Part shown: positions 57,901 through 64,000 of the stretch, one piece after another
Numbering within the stretch: position 1 is the stretch's first letter
Layout of the letters: the number at the start of each line of letters is the position of its first letter
Source of the DNA: Gemmatimonadetes bacterium 13_1_40CM_69_22
Lineage (GTDB): Bacteria; Gemmatimonadota; Gemmatimonadetes; Gemmatimonadales; GWC2-71-9
Assembly (NCBI GenBank): GCA_001917665.1
Contig: MNEL01000033.1
Span: 31,281-95,280, forward strand
DNA: 64,000 bases
Direction of reading: 5' to 3'
The notes under the pieces: model-generated
The model's input: the letters and a program-made list of their open reading frames with translations, nothing else
What the model was told of the DNA's origin: nothing
The model's database searches: none
Translations under genes and position numbers: made by a program

Positions 57901-58268
57901 GCGACGGCTCTTTCACACTCGTGCCCCTGCCGCTCGAGGCGCAGCTGGCGCCGGTGTACGGCATGCTCGCCGCCGACCTCGACGGGAACGGTACCCTGGA
58001 TCTGCTCCTGGCCGGGAATTTCGACGGCGTGAAACCGGAAATCGGCCGCATGAGCGCGAGCTACGGCCTGTTGCTGCGCGGAGACGGCAAGGGGAACTTC
58101 ACGCCGGTGCGGACCGCCGAGAGCGGCTTTCTCGTGCCCGGCCAGGCGCGCGATATCGCGCGCATCCGGACCCGGGCTGGCCCTCGCTACGTGGTGACCC
58201 GGAACAACGACCGGCCGCTCGTCTTCCGCGCCGCGCTGACGCCCCGGTCAGTGGCGGCGCGTCCCTAG
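54915..58268 (+). CDS. FG-GAP/VCBS and ASPIC/UnbV lipoprotein
   Basis: A 1117-residue lipoprotein (signal MPAVCLVAAC). It carries repeated FG-GAP calcium-binding motifs such as DVNGDGRLDIYICHAG and DVNSDGWPDIYVANDF, forming a beta-propeller. An ASPIC/UnbV domain follows around residues 500-590 (LQVQLAGEGGNRFAIGAKVT, EEPTRGFQSSVDYVLTFGVG). A second propeller begins LFADVTDRVKLPYVHRENDF. The linker between them is encoded by CCCCTAGC/CCCCTAAC-type octamers. Such proteins often accompany SusCD pairs; their role (ligand capture or surface binding) is not proven. ATG 54915 is chosen for the lipobox. Confidence 0.87.
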   Translation: MPAVCLVAACTGAAGSAAAPAADGHLFTLLPSSYTGVRFENRLTATRDLNVFTYRNFYNGGGVALGDLTGDGLPEIVLTSNLGGPRLYLNEGKFRFRDVTEQAGLRNNGGWTTGVTLADVNGDGRLDIYICHAGNVPGKLRANELYMNQGLNADSVPTFLEQAAAYGVADTAYSTQAVFFDYDRDGDLDLLVINNSPRPVSSMPLENTRELRDPLGGDRLYRNDGGHFVDVSAAAGIYGSEIGLGLGVVVSDVNSDGWPDIYVANDFFERDYLYINRGDGTFAERLEQEMPYISMSSMGLDIADVNNDGRPDIYVVDMLPDDDYRLKTTTSFEDWHRLQAEVRNGFHYQFTRNMLHLNNGNGTFSDIGQLAGVARTDWSWSALIADLDLDGSKDIYVTNGLAKDVTSQDYIAFLANNETMRAATRGKRVDFLKLTAAMSSTKLPHYAFRNNGDLTFSNHSAAWGLNTPSFANGAGYGDLDGDGAPDLVVNNVDQEAFVYRNNARTLVPNHYLQVQLAGEGGNRFAIGAKVTLWSGKDQFFQEEEPTRGFQSSVDYVLTFGVGRRDTIDSVTVQWPDGRVSVSQRVATNQRVTIRQPQAVAPPARAPSPKPLTPLFADVTDRVKLPYVHRENDFVDFDREPLIPKLLSTEGPYLAVADVNGDGLDDMFIGGAKDQPGELLIQQPDGRFVSSDRAVFEQDRVSEDLGAVFFDADGDGHPDLYVVSGGNEFSSMSPALQDRLYLNDVRGHFRKATGNLPAEYISGSRVVAADYDGDGDVDLFVGGRVVPWRYGVDPQSMLLQNDGHGHFTDVTAQLAPELAHIGMVTDAVWQDVDGDGRLDLVVVGEWMPITIFRNAGGGKLVRLNTRGLEQSNGWWNRIVAGDFTGHGGGRVDFVVGNLGLNTRLHASDGEPATMYVKDFERNGSVEQIVATYQGGVSRPLAMRDELLNALPHLKTRYLTYQEYARQAVPDIFSPAELAGAVFKQAYTFVTALARNNGDGSFTLVPLPLEAQLAPVYGMLAADLDGNGTLDLLLAGNFDGVKPEIGRMSASYGLLLRGDGKGNFTPVRTAESGFLVPGQARDIARIRTRAGPRYVVTRNNDRPLVFRAALTPRSVAARP

Positions 58269-58273
58269 GCGTG

Positions 58274-58717
58274 TCACCGACCCGGCCGCTTCGTCTTGAT
58301 GACGATCACCCCGTTGGCACCGCGCATGCCGTAGATGGCGGTGTCGGCGGCATCCTTCAAGACTTGGATCGATTCGATGTCGTACGGATTGATCCCCGTC
58401 AGGCTCCCGTTCGGTCCGGGCTGCATCGGGATGCCGTCCACCACGTACAGCGGCTGCGTACTGGCGTTGAAGGACGTGGCGCCGCGAATGCGCACCGCGA
58501 TGCCGCCGTCAGAGGTGCGGCTGACCTCGACGCCGGAGAACCGTCCTTGGAGCACCCTCTCAATGGGCTGGCCGGGATTGCGTTCGATGTCTTCGGACGT
58601 CACCGTCTGGGGGCCAGGCGGGCTCGTCTGGCGCGCTCCGGTGGAATGAGAGCATCCGGCAACGACCGCCACCACGAGACCAACGGGCAAGAGGGAACGC
58701 GATGAGAGCGAGGTCAT
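58274..58717 (-). CDS. Free-standing TonB-receptor plug-domain lipoprotein (second copy)
   Basis: A 147-residue lipoprotein (signal LLPVGLVVAVVAGC) containing only a SusC-type plug: SEDIERNPGQPIERVLQGRF, QPLYVVDGIPMQPG and YDIESIQVLKDAADTAIYGM, RGANGVIVIKT. No barrel follows. It resembles the plug lipoprotein at 27816-28292 in size, lipobox and motif order, so the two define a recurring gene type beside SusCD loci. Its start (ATG 58717, with GGGGGA upstream) overlaps the divergent GH97 start by 16 bases. Confidence 0.87.
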   Translation of the reverse strand: MTSLSSRSLLPVGLVVAVVAGCSHSTGARQTSPPGPQTVTSEDIERNPGQPIERVLQGRFSGVEVSRTSDGGIAVRIRGATSFNASTQPLYVVDGIPMQPGPNGSLTGINPYDIESIQVLKDAADTAIYGMRGANGVIVIKTKRPGR

Positions 58718-60777
58718 TGGAATCCCCCGGTAAGAGAGCGCACGTCTACCGCGCAATATACCTCGTTTCGGCGGCTCTGCCGGTGCTCGCGACGGTTGCG
58801 GGGGCCCAGGTGCGAGTCGCCTCACCGGACGGTCGAAACGAGGCCACGGTCGAAATCCACGACGGCAAGCTGTACTACAGCCTGCGCCGGGACGGTCGAG
58901 CGCTGCTGCTGCCGTCGTTGCTCGGCTTCGAGCTCCGGGGGGCGCCGCCCCTACGCGACGGGCTGCACTTGGTCGACACCACCCGGAACGCGGTCGACGA
59001 GACCTGGACGCAACCGTGGGGCGAAGTGGCCCGGGTGCGGGATCACCATAATGAGCTGAAGGTCTCCGTCGCCGAGACCGCCTCTCCGGGCCGGCAGTTC
59101 GCCGTGGTGTTCCGGGTCTTCAACGACGGCGTCGGCTTCCGCTACGAGGTCCCGGACCAACCCGGTCTCAAAGACTTCGAGATCACCGAAGAGCTGACCG
59201 AGTTCGCCCTGGCGGATAACGCCCGCGCCTGGTGGATCGCGTCGAACCGGCCGCGGCTCGACCGGTCCGAGCAGCTGTACTCCTCATCCCCGCTGAGCGT
59301 CCTCGACAGCGTGCAGACACCGCTCACATTGGAGACCCGCGACGGCCGCACCTTCATCGTCATCCACGAGGCGAACCTCGTCGACTACGCGCGGATGGAC
59401 CTGCGCGGCCCCCGCATGGAGGGCCGCACGCTGCACGCCGACCTCGCGCCCTGGGCCGACGGGATCAAGGTGCGCGGGCACACGCCGTTCGTCACGCCCT
59501 GGCGCACCATCCAGCTGGCCGACCGCGCGACCGATTTGGCGCCGTCGGTGCTCGGCCTGAACCTGAACCCCCCCAGCGTCATCCAGAACACGACCTGGAT
59601 CAAGCCGATGAAGTACGTCGGCATCTGGTGGGGCATGCACATCGGCACGATGACGTGGAGCTCCGGGCCCAAGCACGGCGCCACGACGGCGAATGCGAAA
59701 CGCTACATCGACTTCGCGGCCGCCACCGGGCTGGGCGGCGTGCTGGTCGAGGGTTGGAACGTCGGCTGGGACGGAGACTGGATCCAGAACCGCAACGCCT
59801 TCTCGTTCACACAGGCTTATCCCGACTACGATCTCGCGGCAGTCGCCCGGTATGCCCACGACAAGGGCGTGAAGCTGATCGTCCACAACGAAACGTCGGG
59901 AGGCATCGAAAACTACGAGCGGCAGCTGGACAGCGCCTTCGCGCTCTACCACTCGCTCGGCCTCGATGCCATCAAGTCGGGGTACGTGGCGGACCTGACC
60001 AGCGAAGGTCATTCGCACTGGGGGCAGTACATGGTGCGGCACTACCGCCACGTCATCGAGAAAGCGGCGCAGTACGGCATCATGCTGGACGTCCACGAGC
60101 CGATTCACGATACGGGAGAACGGCGCACCTACCCGAACATGATGAGTCGCGAAGGCGCGCGAGGACAGGAGTACAACGCGTGGGGGGGCGAGGGGGGCAA
60201 CCCGCCGGAGCACGAGACGATTCTGTTCTTCACGCGCCTGCTCGACGGGCCCATGGACTTCACCCCGGGCATCTTCGACATCTTGCGCGAGCGTGGCACC
60301 GCCAGTCCGCGGCGGCCCGAGGAGCCGCGAGTGCGCACCACGCTCGCCAAGCAGCTCGCCATCTACGTGGTGCTCTACTCGCCGCTGCAGATGGCGGCGG
60401 ACCTGCCGGAGAACTACGAGCACCAGCCCGCCTTCCAGTTCATCCGCGACGTGGCAGTCGACTGGGACACCACGCGCGTGCTGGAGGGCAAGATCGGCGA
60501 CTACGTCGTCGTGGCGCGGCGCGAGCGGAACGGCCCGAGCTGGTACCTGGGCGCCATCACCGACGAGGAGGCGCGCCGCTTCGACATCCCGCTCTCCTTC
60601 CTCGCGCGGGGGCGGAAGTACGTCGCCGAAATCTACGCCGACGGGCCGGGAGCCAATTGGCTCACGAACCCGCTGCCGGTCACGATCTCCCAGCGCCCGG
60701 TCGACGCGACGACGCGGCTCCACCTGGTCCTCGCTCCCGGGGGCGGGCAGGCGATTCGGATTCGGCCGGCGCGATAA
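58702..60777 (+). CDS. Secreted glycoside hydrolase family 97
   Basis: A 691-residue enzyme with signal peptide (LVSAALPVLATVAGAQ). The N-terminal beta-sandwich (about 35-290) leads into a (beta/alpha)8 domain with MKYVGIWWGMHIGTMTWSSG, LIVHNETSGGIENYERQL, LDAIKSGYVADLTSEGHSHW and MLDVHEPIHDTGERRTYPNM. The His-Glu motifs and the absence of an Asp in the KSGY region fit the inverting alpha-glucosidase (SusB) branch; that is family inference. ATG 58702 has a good GAGGGA ribosome site even though it overlaps the divergent plug gene. It belongs to the second glycan locus. Confidence 0.9.
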   Translation: MRARSLESPGKRAHVYRAIYLVSAALPVLATVAGAQVRVASPDGRNEATVEIHDGKLYYSLRRDGRALLLPSLLGFELRGAPPLRDGLHLVDTTRNAVDETWTQPWGEVARVRDHHNELKVSVAETASPGRQFAVVFRVFNDGVGFRYEVPDQPGLKDFEITEELTEFALADNARAWWIASNRPRLDRSEQLYSSSPLSVLDSVQTPLTLETRDGRTFIVIHEANLVDYARMDLRGPRMEGRTLHADLAPWADGIKVRGHTPFVTPWRTIQLADRATDLAPSVLGLNLNPPSVIQNTTWIKPMKYVGIWWGMHIGTMTWSSGPKHGATTANAKRYIDFAAATGLGGVLVEGWNVGWDGDWIQNRNAFSFTQAYPDYDLAAVARYAHDKGVKLIVHNETSGGIENYERQLDSAFALYHSLGLDAIKSGYVADLTSEGHSHWGQYMVRHYRHVIEKAAQYGIMLDVHEPIHDTGERRTYPNMMSREGARGQEYNAWGGEGGNPPEHETILFFTRLLDGPMDFTPGIFDILRERGTASPRRPEEPRVRTTLAKQLAIYVVLYSPLQMAADLPENYEHQPAFQFIRDVAVDWDTTRVLEGKIGDYVVVARRERNGPSWYLGAITDEEARRFDIPLSFLARGRKYVAEIYADGPGANWLTNPLPVTISQRPVDATTRLHLVLAPGGGQAIRIRPAR

Positions 60778-60825
60778 GCCGTGCTGAACGAGCCGATGAT
60801 CGCGGCCGCTCGGTGATTCCCACGC

Positions 60826-61018
60826 TAAGGAAGCTCTGCGTAGGTGACGCGAAGTCGGGGGTTGGGGCTAGCACGCTGACACGCGAGGGCGCACGGCAGG
60901 CACAGAAGCGCCGGTATCGCCCCTGCTTCGATGCAGATGTGCCGCCCGAGCGCCCTCGCGTGTGACGCGTGCGACGCCCCCACCCCCGACTTCGCGCGAC
61001 TTGTGCGGAGCTTCCCTA
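60826..61018. mobile_element. 193-bp TA-flanked inverted-repeat element (MITE-like)
   Basis: Arms 60826-60904 and 60938-61018 are imperfect inverted repeats of about 80 bp, roughly 85 percent matching by eye. Ends read TAAGGAAGCTC and, reversed, TAGGGAAGCTCC, so each end has a TA dinucleotide as in IS630/Tc1-type MITEs. The 33-base centre contains a small GAAGC/GCTTC hairpin. The region 60778-61128 holds no gene apart from this element. Confidence 0.7.
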
Positions 61019-61128
61019 AAGTGTGGGCTCGGCGGGGCATTGTGCTGAAGCACACTCGTGACCCTTTGGGGTTGTGCCGCGTCGAGCCCATCCTTCAGGA
61101 TGGGGACCTCCGACGTCGAAACCGTCTT

Positions 61129-64000
61129 GTGCGGGCAGCGCTGCTGCTCGCGGGCGGCGTCGCACTGGCCGGCTGCGGTCGCAAGACGGAGCCCACGCTG
61201 TTCGAGCTCCTGCCCCCCAGCACCACCGGCGTCACGTTCGTCAACGAGGTGTCGGAGCACGATACCGCGCTCAACATCATCAATTTCCTCAACTACTACA
61301 ACGGCGGCGGCGTGGCCGTGGGCGACGTCGACGGCGACGGGCTCCCCGATCTCTACTTCACGTCGAACGTCGGTTCCAACCGGCTGTACCGGAACCTGGG
61401 GAACTACCGCTTCGAGGACATCACCGAGCGCGCCGGCGTGGCCGATCCCGAGGGCTGGAAGACCGGTGTCACCATGGCCGACGTCAACGGCGACGGGCGC
61501 CTGGACATCTACGTGTCCGCCATGAGCTATCTCACGCTGCACGGCCACAACGTGCTCTACATCAACAACGGAGACGGCACCTTCACCGACCGGACCAAGC
61601 AGTACGGGCTCGACTTCGCCGGCTACTCTACCCAGGCCGTGTTTTTCGACTACGACGGCGACGGCGACCTGGACATGTACCTGCTCAACTACTCCACGCA
61701 CGCCGAGCGCGGGCCGATCACGCACCCGTCGCGCGAGCCGCGTCATCCACGGGCAGGCGACCGCCTGTTCCGCAACGAGGGGGGGGGCCATTTCGTGGAT
61801 GTGAGCGACCAGGCTCACATCTACGGGGGCGTCGAAGGGTACGGCCTGGGCGTGGTCGCGAGCGACGTGAACCTCGATGGCTGTCCCGACCTGTACGTCG
61901 CCAACGACTTTCAGGAGAACGACTTTCTCTACATCAACAATTGCGACGGCACGTTCACCGAGTCCATCGCCACGGCGGTGGGGCACACCAGCCATGCCTC
62001 GATGGGCGTCGATGCAGCCGACTACAACAACGACGGGCGGCCCGACCTGATGGTGCTCGACATGCTGCCAGACCGGGAGGACGTCCTCAAGACCTCAGTC
62101 AACGCCGACCCATGGCCGATCGAGCACATGAAGGAGCAGGCCGGCTATTACCCGCAGTACGCCCGCAACACGCTGCTCGTCAACCGCGGCTCCGTGAGAG
62201 GTGCGGTCCGCTTCAGCGAGATCGGCTATCTGGCCGGCGTGTACGCGACCGACTGGAGCTGGGGGCCATTGTTCGCGGACCTGGACAACGACGGGAACAA
62301 GGACTTGTTCGTCACCAACGGCATCTATCGCCGGCCCAACGACCTCGATTACCTCGCGGCGGTGCGCGACTCCGCCATCCAGGCCGCCCTGGCGATCGGC
62401 ATCAGCTCGGGGCTGCTGCGACGGCTGACGCATCTGATGCCCCACGTCCCGATCGCGAACTACGCCTTTCACAACAACGGCGACCTCACGTTCACGAACA
62501 TGGCCCAGCCGTGGGGCTTGGCGCAGCCGGGGTTCTCGAATGGCGCGGTCTACGCGGACCTGAACAACAGCGGCGCGCTCGACTTGGTGGTCAACAACCT
62601 CAACGCGCCCGCCGTGATCTACCGCAACCACGCGCGCGAGCTGACGGGGAACCACTATCTCCAGGTGGGGCTGCGAGGTGCCGGAGCCAACACGGCGGGG
62701 ATCGGCGCGAAGGTGATCGTGAAGCAGCACGGCACAACCCAGCTGCTGGAGCAGATGCCCACGCGCGGCTTTCAGTCTTCCGTCGATCCCCGCTTGCACT
62801 TCGGGCTGGGCACGTCCAACGAGATCGACTCTCTGATCGTCATCTGGCCGGACCGGCGCTTTCAGGTGTTAACGCACGTCGCGGCGGACCGGGCCATCGC
62901 GCTGTCACAGCAAGACGCCACGGCCCTGAACCCCAGCCCCCAGCCCCTAGCCCCCGTTTTCGCCGACGTGACGAGCCGGCTCGCCATCGATTTCAAGCAT
63001 CAGGAGAACTCCTTCTACGACTACAACAGCCAACCGCTCATACCGCACCTGCTATCGACGGAAGGGCCCGCCCTGGCCGTCGGCGACGTCAACGGCGACG
63101 GGCTGGACGACATCTACGTCGGCGGCGCCAAATGGCAGGCCGGGCGGCTGTACCTGCAGCAGCGCGACGGGACGTTCCGCGCCAGCGAGCAGCGGGCCTT
63201 TCAGGCGGACAGCCTGGCCGAGGACGTCGACGCGGTGTTCTTCGATGCCAACGGCGACGGGCATCCGGATCTCTACGTCGTGAGCGGTGGGAACGAGTTC
63301 TGGGGAGATCACGACGCGCTGCAGGACCGGCTCTATATCAACGACGGGAAGGGGAATTTCCACCGGGATGCGGGCGCCCTGCCGCGGTTCTCTGAGAGCG
63401 GCTCGTGCGTCGTTCCAGGCGACTTCAACGGCGACGGCCGTCTCGATCTGTTTGTCGGCAGGCGCGCCGTAACCCGTCGCTACGGCCTCAGTCCCCGAAG
63501 CTACTTGCTTCAGAACGACGGCACGGGGCAGTTTCGCGACGTCACGCTCGAGCGGGCCCCGCCGCTCGCCGAGGCCGGGATGGTCACCTCGGCGGCATGG
63601 ATCGATTACGACAACGACGGCCAGCTCGACCTGGTCGTCGTGGGCGAATGGATGCCGGTGCGCGTGTTTCGACAAGAGCACGGCCGGTTCGTGGACCGCA
63701 CCGCCGAGGCCGGCCTGTCGGGGACGGAGGGCTGGTGGAACACCATCACGGCGGTCGACCTGAACGGAGACGGGCGCAAGGATCTCGTGCTGGGCAACCT
63801 GGGGCTGAACGCCTACCTCCGGGCCTCCCGGACGGAGCCCGCGCGGCTGTACGTGCACGACTTCGGGCATAGCGGCACGCCGGAGCCGATCCTCACGTTC
63901 TACAAGCACGGCGTGAGCTATCCGCTCGCCGGCCGGGACGAGCTGGTCCGGCTGATCCCGCAGCTGCGCAGCCGCTACCCGTCATACGCTGACTTCGGGG
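61129..64000 (+). CDS. FG-GAP/VCBS and ASPIC/UnbV lipoprotein, second copy (3' end outside window)
   Basis: The first about 957 residues of a paralogue of the 54915-58268 protein. GTG 61129 gives a lipoprotein signal (RAALLLAGGVALAGC); the frame is open back to about 61018, with other GTG and TTG codons, so the start is not certain. FG-GAP motifs include DVDGDGLPDLYFTSNVG and DVNLDGCPDLYVANDF. The ASPIC/UnbV domain (LQVGLRGAGANTAGIGAKVI, MPTRGFQSSVDPRLHFGLG) and the second propeller (PVFADVTSRLAIDFKHQENS) are present, again joined by a linker of CCCCTAGC-type octamers. The frame is still open at base 64000. Confidence 0.85.
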   Translation, partial: MRAALLLAGGVALAGCGRKTEPTLFELLPPSTTGVTFVNEVSEHDTALNIINFLNYYNGGGVAVGDVDGDGLPDLYFTSNVGSNRLYRNLGNYRFEDITERAGVADPEGWKTGVTMADVNGDGRLDIYVSAMSYLTLHGHNVLYINNGDGTFTDRTKQYGLDFAGYSTQAVFFDYDGDGDLDMYLLNYSTHAERGPITHPSREPRHPRAGDRLFRNEGGGHFVDVSDQAHIYGGVEGYGLGVVASDVNLDGCPDLYVANDFQENDFLYINNCDGTFTESIATAVGHTSHASMGVDAADYNNDGRPDLMVLDMLPDREDVLKTSVNADPWPIEHMKEQAGYYPQYARNTLLVNRGSVRGAVRFSEIGYLAGVYATDWSWGPLFADLDNDGNKDLFVTNGIYRRPNDLDYLAAVRDSAIQAALAIGISSGLLRRLTHLMPHVPIANYAFHNNGDLTFTNMAQPWGLAQPGFSNGAVYADLNNSGALDLVVNNLNAPAVIYRNHARELTGNHYLQVGLRGAGANTAGIGAKVIVKQHGTTQLLEQMPTRGFQSSVDPRLHFGLGTSNEIDSLIVIWPDRRFQVLTHVAADRAIALSQQDATALNPSPQPLAPVFADVTSRLAIDFKHQENSFYDYNSQPLIPHLLSTEGPALAVGDVNGDGLDDIYVGGAKWQAGRLYLQQRDGTFRASEQRAFQADSLAEDVDAVFFDANGDGHPDLYVVSGGNEFWGDHDALQDRLYINDGKGNFHRDAGALPRFSESGSCVVPGDFNGDGRLDLFVGRRAVTRRYGLSPRSYLLQNDGTGQFRDVTLERAPPLAEAGMVTSAAWIDYDNDGQLDLVVVGEWMPVRVFRQEHGRFVDRTAEAGLSGTEGWWNTITAVDLNGDGRKDLVLGNLGLNAYLRASRTEPARLYVHDFGHSGTPEPILTFYKHGVSYPLAGRDELVRLIPQLRSRYPSYADFG

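Overview
The window is high-GC, densely coded DNA and most resembles a soil or sediment Gemmatimonadota genome. The evidence is the mix of SusC/SusD pairs, ASPIC/UnbV-FG-GAP lipoproteins, a Pkn-type kinase with an uncharacterised membrane tail, GTG starts and several SD-less genes; Acidobacteriota is the main alternative. No tRNA, rRNA, CRISPR array or prophage was seen.

Layout. 1-3.5 kb: the end of a MacAB-like export operon (adaptor, ATPase, two FtsX permeases). 3.6-7.2 kb: an outer-membrane-type protein and a di-heme peroxidase lipoprotein, convergent with a mono-heme cytochrome c. 7.3-24.2 kb: mostly single genes, including a Ser/Thr kinase, secreted unknowns, a DUF1579 protein, an SRPBCC protein, an amidohydrolase plus DUF445 pair, a methyltransferase behind a GNAT remnant, a four-PAS histidine kinase, chorismate mutase, an ABC exporter, a radical SAM protein, an orphan response regulator, and two paralogous zinc-ribbon proteins. 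24.2-35.6 kb: a glycan-utilisation locus, with SusC, SusD, a free-standing TonB-plug lipoprotein and two glycoamylase-like (PF10091/GH144-type) enzymes on the minus strand and a divergent GH3 enzyme. This set suggests beta-1,2-glucan use. 35.6-37.3 kb: a repeat island with a REP-associated tyrosine transposase, paired palindromes and interleaved tandem arrays. 37.3-46.2 kb: DNA ligase, CHRD protein, SH3 protein, diguanylate cyclase, amidase, cupin and Rieske oxygenase. 46.3-64 kb: a second glycan locus, with a six-hairpin glycosidase-like protein coupled to an MFS transporter, a divergent SusC/SusD pair, two large FG-GAP/ASPIC lipoproteins, a second plug lipoprotein and a GH97 enzyme. The last gene runs off the window.

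Working together (inference). Each glycan locus would bind and import oligosaccharide through SusCD and cleave it with periplasmic or lipid-anchored glycosidases; the MFS protein could carry the products inward. The two plug lipoproteins have no barrel and their role is unknown.

Most notable signals: (1) a complete transcription attenuator (Phe/Tyr/Trp leader peptide, 1:2 hairpin, antiterminator, terminator) in front of a stand-alone chorismate mutase; (2) a PDZ-like domain inserted in the C-terminal part of a SusD protein; (3) two barrel-less TonB-plug lipoproteins; (4) a REP transposase element with a non-coding internal-deletion derivative; (5) a 193-bp TA-flanked inverted-repeat element; (6) a glycosidase whose signal peptide is reached only from a CTG codon.
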